NCBI GenBank assembly: GCA_022708025.1
Contig: JAKIZM010000023.1
Location: 1 to 47,169, forward strand
DNA: 47,169 nucleotides
Origin: Bacteroidota bacterium
GTDB lineage: Bacteria > Bacteroidota > Ignavibacteria > Ignavibacteriales > Ignavibacteriaceae
Direction of reading: 5' to 3'
A model generated the notes under the pieces. It did no database searches. It was not told the DNA's origin and saw only the letters and a list, made by a program, of their open reading frames with translations. Below are positions 16,765-25,025 of the stretch, in pieces; within the stretch, counting starts at the first letter, position 1; each line of letters opens with the position of its first letter. Made by a program: the position numbers and the translations under genes.

Positions 16765-18810
16765 ATGCTTTTACTTGGATTTTTAGCTTTTCTGCAAACG
16801 GTTCTTTTACCCGGGTATGTCTTTATAAATATTTTCAAGGTAAAGACCGAAAGTAATATCCAAAAATGGATTTATATTTTTGCATTCAGCCTGTTTGTAA
16901 ACTATGCTTTAGTTACAATTCTTGTAACTCTTGGTATTTACAAGTTTACTTCAGTTGTTGTAATAATTGTTTTAGAATTTTTATTTATAATCTATTTGCT
17001 GTTTAAAAGAAAGATTAAACTTAACATTTCAATTAAATTCCGGAATCTGATATTAGAATATTTATCCTTTTTAAAATCAATCACTACAGGAGGCAGGGTA
17101 TTGTTTTTAATATCAGGTGTGATTGTCTTGTTTTATGTTTCTTTATTCTTTGCAAATATTGGAACGATTTTTTACTTTGTTGATACTGTCTATCATGCTC
17201 ATCACTGGAATACCTGGTCAATAGATTTTTCTAATAATATTTTTCCCATAGAGTCTTCACATTTTCCACAATTGATTCCAACTAATTGGTCAATAAGCTA
17301 TCTATTAATTAATGAGCCAAATGTTCATTTCTTCCCTAAAAGTATAATGCCCTTGTTTTTCCTGTGTAATCTTCTGTTATTTCTCGCTCTGGGCATTGAG
17401 AAGAAACAATATGTTTATTTCTTTGGACTAATTATTTATGGGTTATTTGCTCCGATTATTTATAGTTTGGGTTTTATTGCAGATGGAAATGCCGATCTTC
17501 CTGTTTCATTTTTTTCTTTTCTGGCATTTTATGCATATCGGAAAACTGATAAAGCAGAATTTAAACTAAAAGAGTATTTAGTTGTCTTTCTATTTGCTTC
17601 AACTGCTGCTGGTACTAAGCTAGCAGGATTTTATGTCTTCTTCTTCCTCTCTCTTCTATGTCTATATAATCTGGTTAAAAATTTCAGACGATTAACAAAA
17701 AAAGAGATTATTAATTTAATAGTGTCTGTAATCTTAATATTAATTATAAATTTGTTTTGGTATTTAGTTAAGCCAAAAGTTATGGCTAGTGGACTGCATC
17801 AACCTGAGTGGTTGGCGGAGGGATATCTGAACATTTTAAAGAATGCCTTATATTTAGTTTATAATAATTTCGGGCTGCCGGTTGTCGCATTTTTAATAAT
17901 AACAATATTCTTTAGCCTTTTAACTAAAGAGGCAAAATATATAACTATGGTGTTTGTTATCCCGCCAGTAATTTTATGGATGTTTAAATATAGTGCTGAT
18001 TTCAGAAATTTAAGTTTCGTCGTTCCTTTTATTTCGTATGTATCAGCATTTGGTGTTGAGAAGATTTACAAAATATTAAAAAATAAAAGGGATAGTTTAG
18101 TAATTGAAAAAGAGCAGAGTAAAGTAATTATAGCGGATAAAAAAAATCTTTTACGAATTACTTTATGTTCAATTATTTCACTTATTTTTTATTTAGTCGC
18201 AATGAGCGATTCGTTCTACCAATTTTTATATTGGATTTATTCATCCACAAATAAATATTATTTTCATTCAAACAGAATAATTTATTTTACAGATTTTACT
18301 TTCTTTGTTCATGTGGATGTTTACCAAAAAGTTATTTCCACTATGTTTTTACTTTTATCCATTACTGGTTTGTTGTTTCTCTTAAAGCTACGACTGAGAG
18401 ATGTTTTTACAATCTCTATTATTGGAATTACAATTTTGAACTTCACTTTACTTACAAAACAAAATATCTTAGATTGTCAAAGAGACCAATTTGATAAAGT
18501 AGATGCAAGGAATTATTATCAAACTCTAAACACGATTGTTAAAAGCGGCGGACTTGACAAAACAGTATTTACAAACTTTGAATCGATTTCAAATGAAAAA
18601 ATACCCAGAAATATTACTTTTGTATTTGTAGGAAATAAAGAACTAGTAAACATTCTGCAAGACACAAGTTATGTTGAAAATACAAAGTTATTTATAAAAA
18701 GGGATGTGTCAGAAAATCAACTAAATAATGCTATAACAAATAGTTTGCTAAATGATAAATCTCAAAATTTATTTGAGGACGATGAATATATCTTTTTAGA
18801 ATTAAACTGA
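16765..18810 (+). CDS. large polytopic membrane protein, probable GT-C fold
   Basis: This 681-residue protein has about 12 hydrophobic segments. A loop after the fourth segment reads FVDTVYHAHHWNTWSIDF (residues 138-155), followed by HFPQLIPTNWSISYLL. The Asp/His/Trp-rich first loop and the PQL-x-P-x-N-W-S motif resemble uncharacterised Bacteroidota membrane proteins that sit with polysaccharide genes. The C-terminal about 110 residues form a soluble domain. It lies 10 bp after the 15351-16754 gene and 15 bp before deoA. It is very AT-rich. Transferase activity is inference from topology and the loop motif; a polymerase or flippase-like role is not excluded. Confidence 0.6.
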   Translation: MLLLGFLAFLQTVLLPGYVFINIFKVKTESNIQKWIYIFAFSLFVNYALVTILVTLGIYKFTSVVVIIVLEFLFIIYLLFKRKIKLNISIKFRNLILEYLSFLKSITTGGRVLFLISGVIVLFYVSLFFANIGTIFYFVDTVYHAHHWNTWSIDFSNNIFPIESSHFPQLIPTNWSISYLLINEPNVHFFPKSIMPLFFLCNLLLFLALGIEKKQYVYFFGLIIYGLFAPIIYSLGFIADGNADLPVSFFSFLAFYAYRKTDKAEFKLKEYLVVFLFASTAAGTKLAGFYVFFFLSLLCLYNLVKNFRRLTKKEIINLIVSVILILIINLFWYLVKPKVMASGLHQPEWLAEGYLNILKNALYLVYNNFGLPVVAFLIITIFFSLLTKEAKYITMVFVIPPVILWMFKYSADFRNLSFVVPFISYVSAFGVEKIYKILKNKRDSLVIEKEQSKVIIADKKNLLRITLCSIISLIFYLVAMSDSFYQFLYWIYSSTNKYYFHSNRIIYFTDFTFFVHVDVYQKVISTMFLLLSITGLLFLLKLRLRDVFTISIIGITILNFTLLTKQNILDCQRDQFDKVDARNYYQTLNTIVKSGGLDKTVFTNFESISNEKIPRNITFVFVGNKELVNILQDTSYVENTKLFIKRDVSENQLNNAITNSLLNDKSQNLFEDDEYIFLELN

Positions 18811-18825
18811 AATGAGCGAAGAATC

Positions 18826-20130
18826 TTGAACACAACAGAACTAATCCGTAAAAAAAGAAATAATGAAGCTCTTACCAAAGAAGAGATTCTATATTTAGTA
18901 AATAACTTCACAAAAAATAAAATTCCGGATTATCAATTCTCTGCCTTTCTTATGTCAGTTTATTTTAATGGAATGAACAAGGAGGAAACATCTGCATTAA
19001 CAGAAGCTATGTTGTATAGCGGCAAAGTTCTGAATCTTGATTCCATTCCGGGAGTTAAAATTGATAAACATTCAACCGGCGGAGTTGGTGATAAAACTTC
19101 TTTAATACTTGCACCGATTGTTGCGTGCGCGGGAGTAAAAGTGCCGATGATTTCAGGGCGTGGTTTAGGACATTCAGGAGGAACCCTTGATAAACTTGAA
19201 TCAATTCCGGGATTCAGAACTGACTTATCTATAACCGAATACAAAAAAGTGTTAAAAAAAGTTGGTGCTGTTTTAATCGGGCAGACAAAAGAAGTCGCAC
19301 CTGCCGATAAACTTATTTACGCTCTTCGTGATGTTACTGCAACAGTAGAGTCAATTCCGTTGATTACCGGAAGTATAATGAGTAAAAAATTAGCCGAAGG
19401 AATTGATGGATTAGTGCTTGATGTAAAAACCGGCAACGGTGCTTTTATGCAAAAGGAAAAAGATGCTGTTGCACTTGCTGATTCATTGATTCAAACAGCA
19501 AAAATCTTTAATAAAAAAGTAATTGGCTTTGTAACTGATATGAATCAGCCGCTGGGAAATTATATTGGCAATTGGCTGGAGGTTTATGAATCAATTCAAG
19601 TTTTAAGAGATGCAAAGAAAAACGATTTAACAGAATTGTCTTTAATACTATCCGGTGCAATGATTTATCTTGGCAAAAAAGCAAATTCGCTTGAAGAAGG
19701 AATTGAAACGGCAATTAAGATATTATCATCTGGAAAAGCTTTTGATAAATTTGTGAAAATTGTAGAAGAGCAAAACGGTAAAACTGATTTTGTTCTGCAT
19801 CCTGAAAAATATCCTAAAGCGAAATATAAGGAAGTAATTAAATCAAAAGCGTCGGGATATTTATCTGAGGTTAATACTTATGAGCTGGGAATGGTTGGGA
19901 TTGATCTTGGTGCGGGTAGAAAAACAAAGGATGATAAGATTGATCCGAAAGCAGGGATAATATTTAATTATAAAATTGGAGATACTATTAATAAAGGTGC
20001 AGTGCTTGCAGAAATTTTTTCCGATAGTAAAACCGGAATTGAGAATGCAAAGAAGAGAATTTCATTAGCAATTAATATTTCTACGTCTAAACCGAAAAAA
20101 GTAAAACTGATTAAAAAAGTATTTACCTGA
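18826..20130 (+). CDS. deoA: thymidine/pyrimidine-nucleoside phosphorylase
   Basis: This 434-residue enzyme splits thymidine (or uridine) with phosphate to give the base and (deoxy)ribose-1-phosphate in pyrimidine salvage. Domain order is normal: a helical N-domain (1-70), the phosphate loop KHSTGGVGDK (81-90), the family signature SGRGLGHSGGTLDKLESIPG (110-129), and a C-terminal domain with YELGMVGIDLGAGRK. The start is TTG at 18826-18828, because the homologous copy at 15109 starts ATG at the same codon. A five-codon ORF (ATG 18812, TGA 18827) overlaps the TTG and could couple initiation. It probably lost its own promoter when the membrane genes came to lie in front of it. The family includes both thymidine and broad pyrimidine phosphorylases, and I cannot separate these by eye. 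Confidence 0.93.
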   Translation: MNTTELIRKKRNNEALTKEEILYLVNNFTKNKIPDYQFSAFLMSVYFNGMNKEETSALTEAMLYSGKVLNLDSIPGVKIDKHSTGGVGDKTSLILAPIVACAGVKVPMISGRGLGHSGGTLDKLESIPGFRTDLSITEYKKVLKKVGAVLIGQTKEVAPADKLIYALRDVTATVESIPLITGSIMSKKLAEGIDGLVLDVKTGNGAFMQKEKDAVALADSLIQTAKIFNKKVIGFVTDMNQPLGNYIGNWLEVYESIQVLRDAKKNDLTELSLILSGAMIYLGKKANSLEEGIETAIKILSSGKAFDKFVKIVEEQNGKTDFVLHPEKYPKAKYKEVIKSKASGYLSEVNTYELGMVGIDLGAGRKTKDDKIDPKAGIIFNYKIGDTINKGAVLAEIFSDSKTGIENAKKRISLAINISTSKPKKVKLIKKVFT

Positions 20131-20226
20131 TAATATTTTAAACTGGTTTGTAAAATATTATTGAGATAATCTTTTATAACTATTTAATACTTATTATTAA
20201 AACACAATTTATTTTTACAATAATCA

Positions 20227-20234
20227 TATTTTTG
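20227..20234 (+). promoter_or_regulatory. TAnnTTTG -7 box upstream of the tyrosine phenol-lyase gene
   Basis: TATTTTTG matches the Bacteroidota -7 consensus. No TTTG is seen at -33. It would give a leader of about 33 nt, with a ribosome site AAAAGGA before the ATG at 20273. Confidence 0.45.
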
Positions 20235-20272
20235 AGAAATCAACATTAACTAATTAAATAAAAGGAATTGCT

Positions 20273-21664
20273 ATGCCAAAGAAAACTATTAAGAGAAGCT
20301 GGGCAGAACCATTTAAAATTAAAGTGGTTGAGCCGATTAAAATGACAACAAGAGCGTATCGCGAAAAAGCAGCGAAAGAAGCCGGTTACAATACTTTCTT
20401 ACTTAAAAGCGAAGATGTTTATATCGATTTACTTACCGACAGCGGAACTAATGCAATGAGTGATTATCAATGGGCAGGAATGATGCTCGGTGATGAAGCT
20501 TATGCTGGAAGTAAAAATTTTTATTATCTGTGGGATAACATAAAAAAATATTACGGAATGCCTTACTTTGTTCCTACTCATCAGGGGCGAGCTGCTGAAC
20601 ATATGGTTTCGAAAATTTTGATTAAGCCAAATAATGTTGTTCCCGGCAATATGTATTTTACAACAACTCGTGAGCACATAGAACTTGCAGGCGGAAAATT
20701 TGTTGATGTAATTATCGACCAAGCACACAATCCGCAAAATACTCATCCCTTTAAAGGCAACATAAATATAAACAAGCTTGAAGATCTTATTAAAAAAGTT
20801 GGCGCTAAAAATATTCCTTATGTTTTTATGGCTGGTCCAGTTAATATGGCTGGCGGTCAACCATTTTCAATGAAGAATTTGAAAGAAGTTTCTGCGTTGC
20901 TTAAAAAACATGGAATAAAACTCTGGTTCGATGCAACCCGTGCAGTTGAAAATGCTTATTACATAAAACTTCGCGAAAAAGGTTATGAGAAAAAATCCAT
21001 CGAGCAAATTCTAAAAGAAATCTGTTCACATTTTGATGGACTTTGGGTTAGCGCTAAGAAAGATCTAATGGTTAATATCGGTGGAATTTTTGCAACCCGC
21101 GATAAACGAGTTTATGAGGAAGCCCGTAATATGGTTGTTGTGTATGAAGGACTTCACACTTACGGCGGATTAGCAGGAAGAGATATGGAAGCAATGGCTC
21201 GCGGTATGGAAGAGATGGTTCAGTTCGATAATATCAAAGCACGTATCGGACAAGTTGAATATTGCGGAAAGCAGCTTGAGAAATATAACATTCCGCTTGT
21301 TTATCCTTTTGGCGGACACGCAATTTTTCTCGATGCAAAAAAATTCTTACCTCATTTAAAACAAGATGTTTTTCCGGCTCAAACTCTTGCCGCAGAAATT
21401 TTTATTGATAGCGGTGTTCGCGGAATGGAACGAGGAATCGTTTCAGCAGGCAGAGATCCAAATACAGGTAAACATCGTTATCCAAAACTTGAATTAGTTC
21501 GTTTAACATTTCCGAGAAGAGTTTATACTCAGGCTCATATTGATGTTACAGTTGAATCAATCGCTCAGGTTTATGAAGACAGGAAGAAAATCAAAGGATT
21601 AAAAATGGTTTACGAACCAAAACATTTAAGATTCTTCCAGGCAAGATTTAAGAAAATATCCTAA
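20273..21664 (+). CDS. tpl: tyrosine phenol-lyase (PLP-dependent beta-eliminating lyase)
   Basis: This 463-residue protein belongs to the tryptophanase/tyrosine phenol-lyase family. Residues that separate the two enzymes favour the tyrosine enzyme: Thr130 (YFTTTR, where tryptophanase has Asp) and Arg387 (GMERGIVSAGR, where tryptophanase has Ile/Val). Counted from the protein start, Tyr77, Arg106, Thr130, Asp220, Arg223, Lys263 (the PLP lysine in SAKKD), His349, Arg387 and Phe454 all sit at a constant offset of six from the Citrobacter enzyme numbering. The C-terminus VYEPKHLRFFQARF is also of that type. The reaction is tyrosine to phenol, pyruvate and ammonia. It is a single gene with its own promoter and terminator. 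Automated pipelines may label it tryptophanase. Confidence 0.88.
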   Translation: MPKKTIKRSWAEPFKIKVVEPIKMTTRAYREKAAKEAGYNTFLLKSEDVYIDLLTDSGTNAMSDYQWAGMMLGDEAYAGSKNFYYLWDNIKKYYGMPYFVPTHQGRAAEHMVSKILIKPNNVVPGNMYFTTTREHIELAGGKFVDVIIDQAHNPQNTHPFKGNININKLEDLIKKVGAKNIPYVFMAGPVNMAGGQPFSMKNLKEVSALLKKHGIKLWFDATRAVENAYYIKLREKGYEKKSIEQILKEICSHFDGLWVSAKKDLMVNIGGIFATRDKRVYEEARNMVVVYEGLHTYGGLAGRDMEAMARGMEEMVQFDNIKARIGQVEYCGKQLEKYNIPLVYPFGGHAIFLDAKKFLPHLKQDVFPAQTLAAEIFIDSGVRGMERGIVSAGRDPNTGKHRYPKLELVRLTFPRRVYTQAHIDVTVESIAQVYEDRKKIKGLKMVYEPKHLRFFQARFKKIS

Positions 21665-21680
21665 TAAATTATATGATAAA

Positions 21681-21716
21681 GAGGCGGGAAATCTGATTAT
21701 TAATGATTTCCGCCTC
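21681..21716. terminator. bidirectional terminator between convergent genes
   Basis: Arms gaggcgggaaatc and gatttccgcctc pair with one bulged G around an 11-nt AT loop. Both flanks are AT-rich. It serves the lyase gene and the minus-strand ATP-grasp gene. Confidence 0.75.
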
Positions 21717-21729
21717 GATATTTAAGTTT

Positions 21730-22941
21730 TTAATTACTCGGTCTTTCACCCATCTTGGCAGTTGTAAAGAAGTCATCATAAAATCTTTTTGTGTATTGTT
21801 CAACCAGCTCTTCAACTCTTTCTTTTTTTGATGATTTAATTATCAAGCCTGCGTGATATCCTTTTTTTAATCTCCAAACAACTTCAGGATCGTTATAAGC
21901 ATCTAAGTTCGGCCATTCTTGTTTTGATAGAGAGGTAATTATTGCAGCAAAATCATTATTTACTTTCGGTAGCTTATATGGTTTTTCTCCCTTAAGAATT
22001 TCAATCTTTGCCCATTCTCTCCAAAGATTTATTCCTGACGCAGCTTCAACTAAAGAAGAAAGATTTGCACCTCCGACTCTAGCAGATGTTTCAAGGAAAT
22101 AAAGTTTGCCCTCTTCGGCGCGAATAAATTCAGAATGTGACACACCGCGTAACAAGCCTAAAGCTTTAATAACTTTTGTATTTAATTCTAATACTTCTTT
22201 TGCTTCATCGGAATTACTATCAAGTGTTTGACTTGTAAAGACTCTGCCCTGATGGGCAACTTCAAAAGGAGGAGTTCCGTATTTGCTTGCCAATCCAAAG
22301 ACAATTTCCCTTTCAGAAATAATTGTATCAACATGGTAAATACTGCCTGGAATAAATCTTTCCATTAAAAAGAATGATTGCTCATCGCCCAGCTGATTAA
22401 TTCTTTCCCACATTTCCCTTTTATCATTTACCTTTTTTAATCCGTATGAGCCTGCAAGCAGACGAGGTTTAATCATATAAGGAAAAGGAACTTTATCAGC
22501 AAACTGACTTATCTTTTTATGATTCAGAACATGCAAGAACTCGGGAACAGGAATTCCCATTTCCTGAGCGCGCATTCTCATTGCAAGTTTATCACGAAAA
22601 TACCGAGCGGTTGTATCGCCCATACCACCGATTCTCAAATGTTCACGCAGCGAAGCCGCACGCTCAACATCAAAATCATCCAGTGCAACTATTCTATCAA
22701 TATTTTCCGTTCGTGCAAGATAGCTAACACCATAAATTACATCCTGCATATTCCATTCTTTATTCTTATCAACTATATAAAATATTTCATCTATACTTTC
22801 ACGAGGCCAATCAGCATCTTCAAGGCTTTTTGATGTAAGCAGAATTACACGACAGCCTTGTGCTTTTGCTTCTCGCATAAAGTCGTGTCCTTTTTCATAA
22901 GATGAAACAGCTAAAACGGTTATTTTATTATCAGTACTCAT
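21730..22941 (-). CDS. ATP-grasp carboxylate-amine ligase-like protein
   Basis: This 403-residue protein has the layout of carbamoyl-phosphate-synthase-like ATP-grasp enzymes. The N-terminal pre-grasp domain is Rossmann-like (ITVLAVSSYEKGHDFMREAK). The central grasp domain has DKLAMRMRAQEMGIPVPEFL and the nucleotide-binding FPYMIKPRLLAGSYGLKKV and FFLMERFIPG. The metal-binding strand is HSEFIRAEEGKLYFLETSARVGGA. Such enzymes join a carboxylate to an amine using ATP, but neither substrate can be read from sequence. It stands alone and converges on the lyase gene. A role in peptide-like or cofactor synthesis is possible but unproven. Confidence 0.8.
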   Translation of the reverse strand: MSTDNKITVLAVSSYEKGHDFMREAKAQGCRVILLTSKSLEDADWPRESIDEIFYIVDKNKEWNMQDVIYGVSYLARTENIDRIVALDDFDVERAASLREHLRIGGMGDTTARYFRDKLAMRMRAQEMGIPVPEFLHVLNHKKISQFADKVPFPYMIKPRLLAGSYGLKKVNDKREMWERINQLGDEQSFFLMERFIPGSIYHVDTIISEREIVFGLASKYGTPPFEVAHQGRVFTSQTLDSNSDEAKEVLELNTKVIKALGLLRGVSHSEFIRAEEGKLYFLETSARVGGANLSSLVEAASGINLWREWAKIEILKGEKPYKLPKVNNDFAAIITSLSKQEWPNLDAYNDPEVVWRLKKGYHAGLIIKSSKKERVEELVEQYTKRFYDDFFTTAKMGERPSN

Positions 22942-23023
22942 AAGTTTTGACTTTTTAAAATTTAGTATAATTATTTGTGTTAAGTTAAAATTTTAAGAAC
23001 GAAAGATGCAAATTACGATAACA

Positions 23024-23051
23024 AAAAAGGCTCCGTTTCAGGAGCCTTTTA
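23024..23051 (-). terminator. terminator of the T9SS propeller gene
   Basis: Arms aaaggctcc and ggagccttt surround gtttca. On the minus strand the hairpin is followed by ttttttg. It lies 14 bp beyond the stop at 23065. Confidence 0.85.
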
Positions 23052-23064
23052 AGAATTATTATTT

Positions 23065-24840
23065 TTACTTTAATAACAACATCTTTTGCACTTTAATATT
23101 ATTACCAGCCTGCAGCCTGTAAAAATATGTTCCGCTGGCAAGCTGTGAAGCATCAAATTCGATTGAATGGAAACCTGCTTTAGTTTCCTTACCTAAAAGC
23201 TCAGCAACCTGATTTCCCATTATATCAAACACTTTTAAGCTTACAAATCCATCAGTTGAAATATTAAAATTAATAGTAGTTGATGGATTAAATGGATTGG
23301 GATAATTCTGCTCCAGACTAAATTTTATTGGATTCAGAATATTTACCTCAACTACTTGAGAATATTTAAAACTACCATCAAAATCGATTTGCTTAAGTCT
23401 GTAAAAAATTGTTTGATCGTTAGTAAGAGCAAGATTATCAACGAATGAATATGAATTTGCTTCAGATGTGGTTCCGTTTCCATTTACAAATCCAATTGCC
23501 TCCCAATCATTTTCCGAAGGAATCCATTTGGATAATTTTCCAATTTCATTATTAAGTGATCTTTGTACCTCAAATCCTGAATTATTAAGTTCTGTTGCTG
23601 TTGTCCAGTTAAGAATAACACTGCTTCCGCTAACTTGTGCAGTAAATGATGTAAGTTCCACTGGAATAATTGAATAATCTGCATAAGAAATATATTGGAG
23701 ATTGGCAGATGTATAAATTGTTCTTAACAATGTGCCATTCGTGCTGTCGATTTCATGAAGTCCTGTATTATTAGTTACCAAATAAGTTCCGCCCGGTAAT
23801 AAATAAACACTTCTAAGGGATGAAACTGTATTAAAGTAGTGGAGCAGATTGCCATTCGGCGTATAAATTCTTAATCCCGATGGATTGGAAAATCCGGCAA
23901 CTGCTAAATTTCCGTTTGGTAACTCATAAATATCTTGTGGAAAAGATACACCTGTAATCAGATTATCTAAATAATTTCCATTAAGATCATATCTGTGTGC
24001 AGCATTGCTGCTTGAACCTGTAACTAAAACGTCGTTAGTTCTGAAAAGTATATCAAAGGGACTATTTAAGCCGCCAGAACCAACTGTTATAAAATTACCA
24101 AGATAGTTTCCGCTGTCATCAAATTCAGGAATAGCATTAGTGTTAGCACCACTTCCAACAGTAACAACAAGATTACCATTTGGTCTGTATCCGTGTCCGC
24201 GGAGATTATCAAGTATAGCATTATTTACTCCACCGGCAGGTGCATAAATCCCAATATAAGCACCAGCAGTATCAAACTTCTGAACAAGGTCGGTAATTTG
24301 ATCAGACACACTAATAAATCCCGCTGAATTTAAAAGAGCATGCTTTGGCGAGCCAAGATTTCCCGGATTTGGAGGAATAAAATTTGCATTAAGCAGATTG
24401 CCTGTTATAGGATCAAAGGATAAAACATTATCGTTTGTCCAGTCAGGAATTAATAATAGCTTAGTGTTTGAAGCGTCCGTTTGTTGGATTTCTGATGAAA
24501 CATAACCCCAATTAATTTGTGCATCAGATAAATCGTATTTGTTCAATATCTGATTGTATGTTAAAACTTCACCATCTGCATTTGGATTCAGGAGATTCTT
24601 AATAACACTATAAAGTAATTTGCCATCCTGAATTTTAAGCACATCAATCAGTATTCCCTCATTGAGTTTTACACTGATCGGAAGTGATTGTTTTATCGCT
24701 TCCCTTTTTGCTTCAACATAAGAAATTGGATTTAATTCTTTCTGAATCATAAATTCTTCAAAAGAATATCCCTGAGAGTAAATCGGCGAGACAAAAATTA
24801 TCAAGACAACAAAAAGTAATTGTTTTATTACTAATTTCAT
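23065..24840 (-). CDS. secreted beta-propeller-like protein with type IX sorting domain
   Basis: This 591-residue protein has a signal peptide (about residues 1-22, ending YSQ). It is followed by about 350 residues of repeated blades of the NHL/YncE type with motifs such as YDLNGNYLDN, YELPNGNLAVAG and YTPNGNLLHYF. A fibronectin-III-like segment follows (PVELTSFTAQVSGSSVILNWTTATELNNSGFEVQRS), and the end is a classic T9SS C-terminal domain (SLEQNYPNPFNPSTTINF...GTYFYRLQAGN...KMLLLK). The protein should cross the outer membrane by type IX secretion and be released or anchored on the surface. AGGAGG lies 5 bp before the ATG. The sorting domain is one of the best taxonomic clues here. The ligand of the propeller is unknown. 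Confidence 0.88.
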   Translation of the reverse strand: MKLVIKQLLFVVLIIFVSPIYSQGYSFEEFMIQKELNPISYVEAKREAIKQSLPISVKLNEGILIDVLKIQDGKLLYSVIKNLLNPNADGEVLTYNQILNKYDLSDAQINWGYVSSEIQQTDASNTKLLLIPDWTNDNVLSFDPITGNLLNANFIPPNPGNLGSPKHALLNSAGFISVSDQITDLVQKFDTAGAYIGIYAPAGGVNNAILDNLRGHGYRPNGNLVVTVGSGANTNAIPEFDDSGNYLGNFITVGSGGLNSPFDILFRTNDVLVTGSSSNAAHRYDLNGNYLDNLITGVSFPQDIYELPNGNLAVAGFSNPSGLRIYTPNGNLLHYFNTVSSLRSVYLLPGGTYLVTNNTGLHEIDSTNGTLLRTIYTSANLQYISYADYSIIPVELTSFTAQVSGSSVILNWTTATELNNSGFEVQRSLNNEIGKLSKWIPSENDWEAIGFVNGNGTTSEANSYSFVDNLALTNDQTIFYRLKQIDFDGSFKYSQVVEVNILNPIKFSLEQNYPNPFNPSTTINFNISTDGFVSLKVFDIMGNQVAELLGKETKAGFHSIEFDASQLASGTYFYRLQAGNNIKVQKMLLLK

Positions 24841-25025
24841 TCCAGCCTCCTAAATGATGAAATAAAATATTATAGTTTGTTTGATAAGCTCGTCTAAACC
24901 TACTGAATAAAGAATTAAAGGTCAACAATATTCTCTAATAATATTGTTAAACCTATTCCGGATTATAGAAAAATATTATCCGGTATTTTTCCCAGTTCCT
25001 ATTTAAATATTTCTTTTTATAAATA

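Noticed and set aside
20429..20860. Minus-strand ORF of 143 residues inside the lyase gene
   Set aside because: It is an antisense shadow of a gene with a clear family identity, with no own ribosome site or homology.
20273..21664. Call as tryptophanase
   Set aside because: The residues that set specificity (Thr130, Arg387) and the C-terminal VYEPK...FFQARF are those of tyrosine phenol-lyase.
24924..24983. Two hairpins downstream of the M14 peptidase gene as a terminator
   Set aside because: Stems exist (aacaatatt/aatattgtt and ccggat/atccgg), but neither is followed by a good T-run on the gene's strand.
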